Origin: Bremia lactucae
Lineage: Eukaryota > Oomycota > Peronosporomycetes > Peronosporales > Peronosporaceae
Assembly: GCF_004359215.1 (NCBI RefSeq)
Contig: NC_090614.1
Location: 894,650-958,649, forward strand
Length of the DNA stretch: 64,000 nucleotides
Direction: 5' to 3'
The number at the start of each line of letters is the position of its first letter. The first letter of the stretch is position 1. The position numbers and the translations under genes were made by a program. This document shows positions 1 through 11,451 of this stretch, in pieces. The notes under the pieces are model-generated. The model made no database searches, was not told the DNA's origin, and was given only the letters and a program-made list of their open reading frames with translations.

Positions 1-2200
1 ACCTCTGCAACGTCAACATCATATTGATTGACTCTTTGCGTCCCACTGACGCAAAAGTCTCGACGAAGTTGATCCCAGGTCGCTGCGTAATTCCTTTCGC
101 AACAAATCGTGCCTTGAACTTTGCAATATTTCCACTTGGATCGCGCTTGATCCGAACAAGCTCACTTGCACCGTAATGCCTTCTTATCCGCGGCATGTTT
201 ATTTGCGTCCACGTTTTGTGTTCGTCACTTTGTAGTCCGTTTAAGGACCTACGCACGCTCCATCTAACATGGATAGATTCGATGAAGAAGGAGGGAGCTT
301 TTCAACACCTCAAGAAGGCTACTACGTCACGCGTGAAAGTTTACTCATTTGAGTGACCTTAATTGGAGAGTTATCGAACGAATGAGCTCAGTCGTAGGCT
401 TCACAATGAATCAATATACATACGTTTGTTAAGTGATTGCATCGCGCTCTTCATCGCTTCCAGCCACTGTTTCTTGTTTTTACTCATCGTCACTTCATCG
501 TAGATCGAAGCTTGTTTTCCATCATCATCTGCAACAAAGCAATAAAACGAGTCGTCTTCTCCTTCCAGGTCGTCCATATTTAATTGGCACGGCGGTGGTT
601 GGGGAACACTAGTTCGTAGCGCACCAAAGCGTTTCTTTCAAAACTGGTCGCACAATCAGCTGTTCTTCGCCGTCTCTCCCGGGTGGGCTTGATGCTCGAG
701 TAGGAACCTGACCTTGAACGCTGGACTAGCTTTATTGGCTACCACGAATCTGGTCACGACAAGCTCGAAGTGGCGGAGTCGGAAGTCTTTCATCATTTGC
801 TGGGACCTCCACACCATTGTTGTCAAGTGTCAACGTCTTCGAATTCTCTTCGTCTTCAATGATTTGAACAATTATCTCGTTTTCTCTCTCATTCCCGAAG
901 AGATCGGATGCTCAGCAAATATCACGTTTATTGAAACCAAAGGTTTAGCCATCATCCGCGTTAAGTAGTCCGTACGCCTTGTTATCCTTTGCGTAGCAAG
1001 AAAATAACACGTCACACCCGAATCGTCCAGTTTCTTTCTTTGATCCTTCGTTAAGTGCGCGGAGGATCGCCAACCAAAAACACGCGCATATGATCGCTGC
1101 GCGGCTTTCGCTTAAACAACGGCTTGACTTCTTGTTCGACGACTTCGGAACCACGTTTTGAATGTCAGCCGCTGTCATTAACGATTTGCATCAGTAGAAC
1201 TTGTCGAGACCGCTGTCGTTATGCGTTTAGCGTGTCATCTCTACCAGAGTTCGATTCATGCGCTAAGCTATGCCGTTCTGTTCAGGATTGAAGGAACAAT
1301 GAACTCTTGCTTGATAAACGGTTCCTCGCAGCAGCTATTCATTTCCGTGTTTCGTGCTCGCCACCGATGTCACTTTGAATGGCCTTGATCTTAGTCCCAA
1401 ATGCTATTTTGACCTCCTAATATAACCTTCCGAACGCGTTCACGACTTCACTCTTCTTTCGCAACGGGTAAATTTTCACGTATCAGCTCTTCATCATGAT
1501 GCAGCTCGCAATGTACTTGAAGCCGGATCTTGAAGCTGGAGTGATTGGCCCACGCACAGCAGAGCACACGATACCGTCAAAAACGTGCAATCTTGTCTTC
1601 CTCACACACCTTAATTGACTTGCGCACTTCCTTGACTGTCGCGCATACGTCACACAAGACGTCAGTTTTCATTTCCGCGCCTTGATCCTTTCGTTCTTGA
1701 TCATAGCGTTTATTGACCGGTAAGATGCGTGACCCTGTCTTCTGTGCCATTGCTCGCTCTCACACGCGGCTACGTGGCACTCCGCATCAACATTAACGTT
1801 GAGGTACATCATAAAGCCCTGTTTTCTTCCAGTAGCAACTATAATCCCGCCCCGCTGCACGACGCACTCGTTGCGCGTGATCTCGATTGTCATTCCTCGC
1901 GCTGATGCAGTCTATAGCGAAAACAATTTTCTTGAAAGATCTTTAACATGGATAGTGTTTCCGTGGCGAGTATCGATCCACGCGTGCCCGGTTCAAATCA
2001 TAGTTTCGCTGTTCCATGGCCAATGACCTTGAGCTTTCCATCACTCTTCGCGCTTGATATACTGCGTGCCTGACGCACTCCTTGATCTCCACAAAACTTT
2101 CTCGGTCCCTGCACATATGTGCAGATGTGCCGCTGTCCATACCCAGCAGCCGGTAAAGGACCCTTCACTCGCGTTAAATGCGATGTTTAAATGGTCGTGT
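1..2200 (-). mobile_element. Ty1/copia polyprotein fragment: protease, integrase, linker and start of reverse transcriptase (broken)
   Basis: Minus-strand copia sequence in the order protease (about 2196-1943), GAG-pre-integrase domain (1893-1669), integrase core and C-terminal part (about 1560-700), acidic linker (700-300) and the first part of the reverse transcriptase, cut by the window edge. The protease shows MDSGTSAHMC, the retropepsin D-S-G site in the usual copia context. The pre-integrase domain shows WHRRQGHASYRSINAMIK. Integrase is represented by a piece with MTAADIQNVVPKSSNKKS and a downstream GCDVLFSCYAKDNKAYG stretch. Stops and frameshifts separate all the pieces, so this copy is dead. 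The protease is joined on its upstream side to a CRN header fragment (2201-2365) instead of gag. Confidence 0.85.
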
Positions 2201-2365
2201 TCCCCTTCTTCGCCAAGTACAGCTTGAGTTTGACAGCACTTCATTTTATCTCATCTGGAGTTTTAGCTTGAAAAGCCTTCTTTGAGTCCTCCACTAACTT
2301 CTTTCTGTCGATATTGACAGGTGTATGCTTCTCTCTCCGACTAAGGCATATAAGAGCTTCACCAT
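2201..2365 (-). pseudogene. CRN (Crinkler) effector N-terminal header fragment fused to copia
   Basis: Read on the minus strand from an ATG at 2365, this stretch lines up base for base with the first about 170 bases of the CRN gene at 43413. It shares the opening codons (MVKLL, then ALVGE), the block coding KLVEDSK-like sequence and the stretch coding the LYLA(R/K)K-type motif. By eye about four bases in five agree. Small indels and a TGA break the frame, so it cannot encode the header now. Similarity to CRN stops near 2200, exactly where similarity to copia (the sequence just upstream of its protease) begins. It is therefore a captured or recombined CRN 5' end. No effector domain follows. 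Confidence 0.8.
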
Positions 2366-2440
2366 TTGAGTTTTGTTTTCCTCTTTGAATTAGAAACTCT
2401 AAACGCAGCAAGAGTAGAGAGCCTTATTCCTAAAAGCTGT
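2366..2440. other. Short spacer between CRN header fragment and SINE head
   Basis: No gene seen. The 35 bases immediately upstream of the fragment's ATG (on the minus strand) are A/G-rich and weakly resemble the leader of the CRN gene at 43413, so some CRN 5' leader may be included. Confidence 0.3.
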
Positions 2441-2530
2441 AACGATACTAGTGAATGAAAAACGGGTATCGAAATGGTGACCTATGAGATAGCACTGCCA
2501 TGCCTTACCCGACATAGCTACAGCGCATGA
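2441..2530 (-). repeat. tRNA-derived SINE head (partial)
   Basis: On the minus strand this reads as a tRNA-like head with a recognisable but mutated A box (TAGCTATGTCGGGTA) and B box (TTTCGATACCCG), as in the better copy at 46262-46456. The acceptor stem does not close, so it is not a working tRNA gene. The body of the repeat is missing. It directly follows the copia 3' LTR, as in the three other copies of the window. Confidence 0.55.
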
Positions 2531-2655
2531 TTGTTCTACAAAGTATTTCTCCGTTGTATTCTTACAATAAGATCCCTTCCTCTCATGTTTATATTTCCCT
2601 ATACATGCATATGCATAAAGCGCAACACTTTCGATGAACACATTACTTTTCAACA
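2531..2655 (-). repeat. Copia 3' LTR (minus strand), start TGTTGA
   Basis: The LTR begins at 2655 with TGTTGAAAAG and is preceded by the purine-rich AGGGAGAG tract, the expected polypurine tract just after the RNase H stop. The same start occurs at 16015 (+) and 46582 (-). Its downstream end runs into the SINE head and cannot be placed exactly. Confidence 0.6.
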
Positions 2656-4505
2656 CTCTCCCTAGATATGCACTCTAAGCTTATGCCCTTATTCTGCCTG
2701 CTAATTCCCATGATAAGCTTGCTGTGTTTGTCTTGTACTTTAGCGCAATTACCTCACTTGACACCTTCTCACGCAAGAAATGCAACTTGATATCGATATG
2801 CTTCGTAGGCGAATGGTAGACAAGATTCCTTAACAGCGCAATATATTCGTGATCGTCTTCAAAAATCGTCGTTGCCGTATCCTTCTTGTATTCCATGTCC
2901 TTCATCAAATTTCGAAGCCAGGCTGCCTATGAGTTGCGCTGTACAAACTCATGTACTCTGCTTCCGTGCTAAATGTCGAAACGATCGGCTGGCACTTGAA
3001 GTTCCGTGAGATCGTTCCGCCGTTCAAGGATATCGCGTATCCTGTCGTTAAACGCCGCGTGTCCAAGTCACCGGCCCAATTCGCATTCGCAAATCCAATG
3101 AGCTCTCCCTTGTTACGCCGCTGAATACAATAGTGTTATCTTTAGTCGTTCGCTTGGTTGCTGCCCAATGTGACTATCCGTAGCGCTCACAAAACCTGAC
3201 AACTTCACTAACTACATGCGCGATATCTGGTCGTGTACATGTCGCTATGTACATTAATCCACCTACCAATTCGCGATTCTGATATTTTGGTACAAACACT
3301 TCCTCTTCAGGATTCTTCACTGGTTTCGAGTTGTTGTCCGGTTCTGTGTGAACGTCCTTGCAATTATCGACTCCGAACTTTTGCGAGAGTTGCCTGATGT
3401 ATGCCTGTTGGTTCGTCTTGATCAAGTGTTCGTTGCGCTTGCGGTGGATCTCAATTCCCAAGCAGTACTTGACATATTCAAGCTCCTTTGTGCGGAACGC
3501 TTGCATAAGCGCTCTTTTATTGTCCGTGGTGTGCTCCTTAGTTTTACCAAACAACATTAGGTCGTCCACGCAAATAACGATGATGCTGTATTCGCCGCTT
3601 GACACTCGAATAAATACACACGGACCAGCTGAAGTGCTTTTAAATCCTTGGTGTCGATTTGCTGATTGGTTTGCTGTTCCACTGTCGCACCGCTTGCTTG
3701 GTTTCATATAGCGCTTTCTGCAGCAAACACTTCCTTCTCGGATTGTGTTCATCTTCAAAACCGTTTGGTTGGTCCACGAAAATATCCTCATCAACTTTTC
3801 CATACAAGAATGCGGTATCAACGTCGACATCTTCTGCTTTCAAGTCTTCACCTCTGCAACGTCAACATCATATTGATTGACTCTTTGCGTCCCACTGACG
3901 CAAAAGTCTCGACGAAGTTGATCCCAGGTCGCTGCGTAATTCCTTTCGCAACAAATCGTGCCTTGAACTTTGCAATATTTCCACTTGGATCGCGCTTGAT
4001 CCGAACAAGCTCACTTGCACCGTAATGCCTTCTTATCCGCGGCATGTTTATTTGCGTCCACGTTTTGTGTTCGTCACTTTGTAGTCCGTTTAAGGACCTA
4101 CGCACGCTCCATCTAACATGGATATGTTCGATGAAGAAGGAGGGAGCTTTTCAACACCTCAAGAAGGCTACTACGTCACGCGTGAAAGTTTACTCATTTG
4201 AGTGACCTTAATTGGAGAGTTATCGAACGAATGAGTTCAGTCGTATGGTTCACAATGAGTCAATATACATACGTTTCTTAAGTGATTGCATCGCGCTCTT
4301 CATCGCTTCCAGACACTATTTCTTGTTTTTACTCATCATCACTTCATCGTAGATCAAGGCTTGTTCTCCATCATCATCTGCAACAAAGCAATAAAACGAG
4401 TCGTCTTCTCCTTCCAGGTCGTCCATATTTAATTGGCACGGCGGTGGTTGGGGAACACTTGTTCGTAGCGCACCAAAGCGTTTCTTTCAAAACTGGTCGC
4501 ACCAT
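2656..4505 (-). mobile_element. Ty1/copia 3' half: integrase-RT linker, reverse transcriptase, RNase H (broken)
   Basis: Minus-strand copia in the order linker (4505-4106), reverse transcriptase (about 4105-3174) and RNase H (about 3170-2660). RT motifs visible include VDVDTAFLYGKVDEDIFVDQP, the copia motif around the first catalytic aspartate, and ICVDDLMLFGKTKE, the YVDD box with Tyr changed to Cys. RNase H shows TKHIDIKLHFLREKV, typical of the copia C-terminus. Frameshifts split RT into at least three frames. The stretch 3850-4499 repeats 1-650 in direct orientation, so two copia copies lie end to end here. Confidence 0.88.
3174..3843 (-). pseudogene. Copia reverse transcriptase core (frameshifted)
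   Basis: Longest open piece of this copia copy. It runs from the VDVDTAFLYGK motif (in one frame) through CVDDLMLFGKTKEHTTD to the thumb/connection region with KYCLGIEIHRKR and RPDIAHVVSEVVRFCERYG. Polymerises cDNA on the element RNA in an intact element. Here the first catalytic motif and the YVDD region lie in different frames, and the YVDD tyrosine is cysteine, so it should be inactive. Confidence 0.8.
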
Positions 4506-4559
4506 CCACTCTCCTTCAATCTATTTACATAACGTTATTTAACAGGTTAGAGGCCACGA

Positions 4560-5250
4560 AACAATTCTGGTTTCAAGATTGAGCCTCTAAATGGCTCGAA
4601 TTACGTGCTATAGAGCTACAACATGAAGATGTTCCTCATTTCGAAGGGGTTGTGGGAAGTTGTCTCCGATATAGACGCTTCGAATGCAGTAAAGGAGCAC
4701 CAAGCCCACGCTGCAATTGCGCTTGATCTGAGTGACGCTTGGTTGATGCACATTATCGATGCGACGGCGGCGAGAGAGGCTTGGATGAAGCTGGCGAAGT
4801 TTCACTGCACACAAGGCATGGCGTATCGACTTTGGCTTCGGAGAAGTTTGCCTCATTCAATTATTCACCTTCAAACATCAGTCGTCACGTGACGGAGCTT
4901 ACAGATCTTGCGATGAAGATGAATAGCGCTAACTGTGAGCCAAGTGATGAAGACGTATGTGCAATGATGCTGAGAAGCCTGTCTGCAAGCTACGAGAGCT
5001 TAGTGCAGGCGTTCCGCATGCCGGCGTCTTTTTTTAAAATTTTAGCGACCTCGTGAGCAAGATAATTGCTAAGGAATTGCGGCACAAGGACACGATACGT
5101 GTAGAAGAGCAACGACTCTTTACACAAGCAAGATGTACAACAAGCAGCACCCGAAGAAGCAGCAAGAACGGCGTACTGGAAGACCATCAGATGCGTCTTT
5201 CAATATGCAGCTATGTTTGCATTCAAACCAACTATTGGGGCGCACGACTT
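4560..5250 (+). pseudogene. Copia gag (UBN2/DUF4219-type), frameshifted
   Basis: Plus-strand gag of a copia element. After a leader with IEPLNGSNYVL the frame at 4623-4892 reads MKMFLISKGLWEVV and continues through HAAIALDLSDAWLMHII to the REAWMKLAKF motif. It then continues in another frame at 4739-5056 (VTELTDLAMKMNSANCEPSDED, MMLRSLSASYESLVQAFRM). This is the usual order of the UBN2 gag domain. This is the only copy in the window that keeps the middle of gag: the copies near 13330, 32760 and 50060 share an internal deletion. It points away from the minus-strand copia pieces at 1-4505. Confidence 0.75.
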
Positions 5251-5688
5251 CAAAGTCTTTCGAGAACCTCGAAATCGTCGATTAAAACCATTGAAACGAT
5301 TGCGTAAATTTCATATTATCCAGAAACATTTATCGCATCATTGCCCTTTTCTATTAAATCGTTGCAATCGCCTACTGATGTCTGCGTTGAATTTTCTCTT
5401 CTTCTTCGCATTGAAGCTGTTTTTAACGCGTTCCGACGGCAAGCAGGATCCAATAAGTCCTTTTTATGGCCTGTTGCTCTTGTTCTCCAAGCATTACATC
5501 ATGTCCTTTCGGACTAAGGATACGAGTCGTGATATTGTCGGAGAGAGCGAGTCGTAGGAGAAAGAACCTTGAGTATACAAGGATGCATTCACATCGGACG
5601 AGCCATACAACGGAGAAAAGATCGATTACCTGTTTGGATTTCGATTTTGAAGCGATCGAAACGGCATGCATGACGCGAATACCTGAAG
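5251..5688. other. Unrecognised stretch after copia gag
   Basis: Contains short open frames on both strands but nothing I recognise. It ends exactly at the start of LTR-A. Probably degraded copia sequence. Confidence 0.3.
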
Positions 5689-6142
5689 TGTAACGGGGTG
5701 TATCGTTTCATGAAATTAACACTTAAAGGTTGTTAATTAATATATTATCTAAAAGGTAGATAATATTTGGAGGATATTACTTCATATAGTAATATTTAGA
5801 ATTCTTATCCATAAATAGGTATAGACCATTACATCTATTTATTTCGCAAACTAATCAGCTGTAGGAGTAATCAAAGAAAGAGTTACAGATAAGATAGAGA
5901 TAAGCATTCATTTACATGTTAAGTATTAGATTATAACTAAGTCAGCATTTACAAAGATAGAACAAGAGACACTTAATTCTATTTAATACAGTTTTCATTT
6001 TACCCTCTTCAGCTAATTACCTAAATAAAAGTCTTCCTCTGCACGTACAGTGTACGTCAATTAACGTAGGGCACCACTCGCAACTGAAGCAGTGTGAAGT
6101 GGACTTGTACTGAAACAGTACAAGTCATAGTGCTTCTTTACA
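5689..6142 (+). repeat. Gypsy LTR-A, plus orientation
   Basis: 454 bases starting TGTAACGGGGTGTATCG and ending CTTCTTTACA, a decayed form of the CCCGTTACA end of the copy at 42079-42506. It includes the family's inner landmarks: CACTTAAAGGTTGTTAAT, the AGGTAGATAATATTTGGA hairpin-like block and the CTTGTACTGAAACAGTACAAG palindrome near the end. Its orientation is opposite to the gypsy-A body that follows it (6143-12210, minus), so it is not that element's normal 3' LTR. No matching target duplication is seen. Confidence 0.8.
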
Positions 6143-6512
6143 TGTGGTGTCTTGTAGCAAGGAGAAGCGATCAGAAGCCAACCTGCGCGACGTCAATTTC
6201 TTCTCTAGCGACATTTTTTTGCGGACCGAGTGGCTCTTGCGAGGTGTCACCGCGTCTTCCGCGGGCGTCGTGAGGTTAAGTACAGACCTTAAAGTTATCG
6301 TCCAATCAGTCGTGAGGCAGGACTCACATGCCTGATGTAGCGTGATCCTTGTTCGTGTTGGGTCGACAACACGAAACAAGTAAAAGGGGATGTCTATTCC
6401 CTTTCTTCGCCCTGGGAAAGGGCTCATATGTTTATCGAGATGCACGATGGGATTAACGTTTTCCAATCGATTTCAAGCGCCGGAGGCGCGGGTTTGCGAT
6501 CGACTTTTTGAT

Positions 6513-6707
6513 CTATCGGATAGGTCTCGTCATACTGACGGACAAGGCCCATAATGTCAACAACCAGCTGGGAACGAGGCTCTTAGCTGTCATGCGAAGG
6601 TGAATAACCGCGCCAGCGAACAAAAAAACTCGTTGCTGCCCCTGCACATCACGGTGGTTTTTGATACGTTCCGCAAGGAAACGTTGACCACCGTGGGATT
6701 CTACCAA
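6513..6707 (-). pseudogene. Gypsy-A integrase-linked chromodomain
   Basis: Reads VESHGGQRFLAERIKNHRD then VQGQQRVFLFAGAVIHLRM, the strand-strand part of a chromodomain. The aromatic/WRGY region is frameshifted relative to the plus-strand copy at 40787, which keeps PWRGYLPSHDSLEPRSQL. Chromodomains on gypsy integrases are thought to guide insertion to particular chromatin. The fragment follows the integrase linker in the normal position. Confidence 0.65.
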
Positions 6708-8318
6708 TGGTTGTGGTAGAAAAGGGAAATAAAGATCCGACCCATGTGTCGGATCTAGAGTCGAAGTCGATAAACTCGATCACTTCCTACATGTATCGGA
6801 CGAGAGTCTTGATCACGAGCTCGGTAAGCTTCACTCATTAGAACAAACTGTGCAGGCTCATCCTGTCAAAACAGTTCGAAAAGTGCGTACTCAATTTTGA
6901 GTACGAACGGAAGATCACGCTCATCGTGACGAGCTGTCGTACATCATCGCAATTCTAAGGAACTTCGGATTCGGCTTGAAAATCCACAGATTCAACATGA
7001 GAGTCTGGTTCGTGATCACAAGAATCGTTTAAAATACCTTAAAAGGGGTGGTCAGATCCATCCTCGGAAGAAACCGCGTACTGATGGTATGAGCGAAGCG
7101 GACCAACGTAAGACGTAGGATGCGTTCGCATCCTTCATGGTAATTCTATTGTGTACGCATTGTCTCTGCGATGTAGTACACGAAATGGCCCAATGAACTT
7201 GGGCAGTAGTATACTACCACCCACATTAGTTACTACATGCTTGGGTAAGTTTACCGTATACAGTACTATTAAGATGAAAAAAACATCTGCTCTTCCATGT
7301 TTGCATTCCGTTTCTGCCGGTCTACTGTGTTAGCAATAGAATCCTGTACGGAATAAACTACTTATTCGAGAGCCAGCAAAAATCCCTCTGCTAACTCATT
7401 TGTTTCGTCTTTTTCCTTGCGCTTTGGGCGCACTGCCATGAGATCTTTCTCTTCTTCAGAGGGATTTCTTGCTTTGGGGACAATAGTTTAATTACTATTG
7501 CTGAGTTTTTCTCTCGCGATGTCGATTGTTTCGACATCGACATCAATCGCATCTTTGGTAACTTCGACGCGTGACGAGCATGAGCCAAAAATGGATTTGC
7601 TCGTGCGAGTCCACCCGTCCCCTCAAACTTGAGGATCCCTCTAATTATGTGGGTATGTGGGGATGGCTTAAGCCATTCACAAAGAACAATGTATCCGTTG
7701 TACACGCATGCAAATAATTGTGTAGGCTAATTAGACCATCGGTAAAAATTCGCTTCAATTCGGATACGATTGGACATAATCTCGAAGTATATCTTCGAGG
7801 ACGCGATTGACGCGTTCCATCGAACCAATTGTCTCCGGATGATCCGAAGTTGATATAGCCAGCCGTGTTCCAAAAGATCGGAGCACGGGTTGCAAAATCT
7901 CCGCCGTGAATGTTGGATCTCTTTCGGAGACCAGTTCACAGGGCTAACCGTGGTGTCTAAATACCGTGTCGATAAAAACACGGGCGCACCCCGGAGCTGG
8001 ATTTACTCTGGTTTTCCAACAAGATGTACCGGCTTGCTGATTTGTCTACAGAAACAAGGATTCGATTGTTTTTGTGATCGTCTTCGGGAAATCCGAAGAC
8101 GAAGTCCATAGAAACGGACTGCTACCATTCTGCCGGAAGTGGTAGTGGTAGGAGATATGCACGGAATAAAGGCCTAGGCTTCACCCGTTGACATCCCTTG
8201 AAAGCACATATGTACTTGCGCACGAACTGATACTGGCGGGCCAGTAATAGTCGCGATTTGGTGATATAAAGCCGGTAAACTTTACAAAAAAATTCCGATG
8301 GATTCATCAGATGATCCA

Positions 8319-9084
8319 TTAAATGCAGAAGGTCATTATCTTCTGCGAAAATTTCTTTATGTCATCAAACAAAGTTGATGACGGAACACTTGAAATGAGT
8401 GTTGCAACAGTGGAATTATTTTCACTGTTGGAGTGCACTGCCGGCTCAAAATCGGGTCGGCATGATAACGCATCAGCGACGACATTAAATTGTCCTGGTT
8501 TATATTCCGCGGATAAATTATACTTCACGAAGAAGGATAGCCACCTCGCCATTCTTTGCGAGAGAGAAGGGTTATTTACGCTGGGTTCATGACGCATGGT
8601 GTGTATCTACGATGAACGGTCTATCTCCGAGGAGATAGACTGTAAACTTAGCCAATGCATATTTCATGGCAAGGCGGCCCTTGTCTTGTACTTAGTAATT
8701 GCGTTCAGCTGGTTGCAGCTGACACGATTGGAAACAGACGACGCGCTCCGCGTCGTCTGTAACGTATTGCATTAACGCACAGCCGATTGCGGAATCGCTG
8801 GCGTCACAGACCACATGGTATTGTCTGTCTTAATCTGCACTCACCAAAATAAGTGATTGCACCAACCTTTGCTGGGTGCCCTCAATGGAGCGCTGACAAT
8901 CAGCGTTCCATAACCATTTCTTGTCTTTTTTCAAGAGATGGGAGAGATGAACTGTCATTTCGGCATAATTGTGGGAGTACTTGTGCAAGTACGCCGCTAA
9001 ACCAAGAAACTTTTTAAGTCCCTTGACATCGACTGGAACTGGCCAGTCGGTAATTACCTTGATCTTTTTGGGATCAGGGTGCAC
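8319..9084 (-). pseudogene. Gypsy-A RT connection and RNase H
   Basis: Two open pieces in the right order. The upstream one (9084-8830) shows HPDPKKIKVITDWPVPVDVK and GLKKFLGLAAYLHKYSHNYA, the connection after the RT palm. The downstream one (8597-8319) shows SQRMARWLSFFVKYNLSAEY and KPGQFNVVADALSCRPDFEP, the RNase H end with the conserved NVVADALSR motif, here with Cys for the final Ser position. Frames differ between the pieces. Confidence 0.8.
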
Positions 9085-9533
9085 GCCGTGTTTACCGACG
9101 ATGGACCCAAGAAGTGGTTTCTCGCTTGCAATGAATATTCACTTCTTGATTGCGTACAACTTATGCTTTCGCACAAGTTTAAGAACCTGACGAGCGTGAG
9201 TTTGATAAACTTCTACGTCCCACTTTCCGTTCATTGCCTGGCTATGAATGAATACATCGTCAAAAAAATCCCGACGCGAATTCTCGCACCGGTCTCAACA
9301 GATACGTACACATCTCTGGAATGTTGCAGGGGCGTTACTAAGTCCCTGTGGCATTACTAGCCATTCTAAGAGCATCCCACTGGGAGTACTCACTGCTGTG
9401 TACGGGATGTCCCGTTCACGGATAAGAATCTAACAAAATACATCCATCGGATCATAGACGAAAAGATGCTACCATCTATCATTACGTCTTTTTGAGGTAT
9501 CGGCGTTTGAGCCGGTACCGTTTCATCATTCAG

Positions 9534-9758
9534 TTAATTGAATGCGTGCACTATTCGCCACCCTCCTGGGGCCTTTCGCACGTAGAAGATCGGAGAGCTA
9601 TGTGCGGAGGTTAACTCCCGTACGTGGCCTTCTTTTAGTCGATCGATAAAGAATTTATCGATCGCAAGTACATGTTCTCGATGCAGCGGCCACTGCTTCA
9701 TGACACAGTACTTCGAGCCCGATTTGAGCGACTGCTTCAAGTACATCCCTGAGATCAA
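9534..9758 (-). pseudogene. Gypsy-A reverse transcriptase N-terminal part
   Basis: Shows SGSKYCVMKQWPLHREHVLA followed by the FFIDRLKEGHVRE and RKAPGGWRIVHAFN motifs, the fingers region of a Ty3/gypsy RT. It runs into a frameshift before the palm. Homologous frames occur at 36520-36720 (+) and 57340-57540 (+). Confidence 0.8.
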
Positions 9759-10507
9759 TCAAATCTTTGTAGAAAGGATTTATCTTTAGTGACTTCCAGG
9801 ATTAAGTAGTATATCTCTCAATCAGAGTCTTCACATCAAGGACACTTTCGTCCATCGATGAGCTGCTGAGAACCCGTTTGTTCCCTGCAAATATTGCTGC
9901 TGACCAAATATCGGTTACGTGTTCGTCCTCTGCAGCGAGAAAGGAGATCTGCTTGATTCTGTCACTACGCAGATCTCTCAAGAACCGTTTAGGTTCGACG
10001 GTTGGTAATTGAGTTATCCAAAAAGTTAACTTTGGAGGCACATAAAGAACAAGTGTGTAAGCGCTTGCTCTTGATCCGTAATTAATAAAGACATTTAATG
10101 TATCGGTTTCTTCTTGGGCCTTTTTAACAGGCGCTCGAAGGATTGATCCCTCGGGATGCTGACGCCTAGTCACTTCAGCATTAATTATCTGGCGAGCTTT
10201 ATGCTCAAGGACGTGAGACTTATTCTTTCAACGTCTTTCGACTGTGATTGCGCTATCACAGTCGGGTCATCTACGGAAGACTTTCTACTAGACCTAGAAT
10301 CATCGTTTTGCCCCTTTTGGGCAACTAGTATCTTCCTTGAATGTAGCCCGCTACGCGTACATTCATGTCTCAATCCACTCGACGTATTCGTGTGGAGGAC
10401 CTTCGGCGCAGCCTGTGCATTTTCACAGTCGATGGAAGTTGACTCCACAGTGTGATTAGTCATCACACTGTGATCTTGTGCAGTTGTACTAACGACCGTA
10501 TTACAAG

Positions 10508-10860
10508 CTAGGTCATCGCACTAGTACATCCACACGCTTGTGGACGCTTTAAGACGTTCATCAGATGGCCATCTGATGAACAAGTGGCAGGCATCTTTAC
10601 GGATCGATGTTGCCAGCTGATCCTTGGCTCGTATTCTCTGAGCCAAGGTAAACCAAGGATGACATCAAATTTGTCATCCAAATCCAGTACGATGAAATCA
10701 TCATCATACTGTAAATCTCTTAACGTGTAGTGAAATTTCACTACGCGTTTCATTACTGTTATCGATGCGCCTGTCGCTAGACGCACCGTCATCCTCGTTG
10801 GAGGGATGTCGCGCTCAACATATTTGAGCCTACGATCCTCTAGTGACTGGCGACGAATAA
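10508..10860 (-). pseudogene. Gypsy-A retropepsin-type protease
   Basis: Shows MTVRLATGASITVMKRVVKF, then DDDFIVLDLDDKFDVILGLP and the closing WLREYEPRISWQ, the C-terminal half of a retropepsin-like protease with the conserved ILGLPWL strand. The catalytic motif lies just upstream in a broken frame. The copy at 29311-29622 keeps both parts. Confidence 0.75.
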
Positions 10861-11196
10861 GTCATTCGACGCTCCGCAGTCCACCGGGCTCTGAGTGACA
10901 AGTTATTTGTCACTTATAACTTCAAGGGGATGAGGGATACCTCATCATCAGGTGCAGATACACATAATGAGTGTGTGTCTGGAACAACTTTAGTCAAGAG
11001 ATTTGCAAATTCTCTAAAGGTTGCTGGATCAGTAGGGCGTTACACCCCTGCTGACCCCGACCGTATTTGACAGTCCGTCTCGCTATTGCGATTTCGCAAC
11101 AACGTCGGACCCGCGACCGTTGCCCTTTTTGACATTCGGTCCATAATTGGGTTCAGTCCCTCTCGGTACTGGGCGTGGAGCACTACACTCATGAGC

Positions 11197-11451
11197 TTAG
11201 TGTCCTAAAATATGATAGCTATTGCATTTCTGCAATCGCTTGTTGTTCGAATAGCGAGGTTTATCGCTTTCGACAAAAGAAAGGTCCATACGTTCTGGAC
11301 CTTCCAGTTCGTGTCGTCTTGGGAGACGATATGATGACGAACTAGCTTGAGCCTGTCTCAAGCTAAAGTCCTCCTGTTCCGCAACGGATACTGCTTCTTC
11401 AAGCGTATCCAGTTCCAAGCGGAACAGGTGGGTCTTTACGGGATCATCCAT
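11197..11451 (-). pseudogene. Gypsy-A gag C-terminal part with zinc-knuckle remnant
   Basis: Shows LDTLEEAVSVAEQEDFSLRQ, then RMDLSFVESDKPR and CNSYHILGH. This is the end of a gypsy gag running into the CCHC knuckle, intact in the copy at 29616-29897 (CNCCQKLGHYAHEC). The capsid part upstream (to about 12160) is broken into short pieces. Confidence 0.7.
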
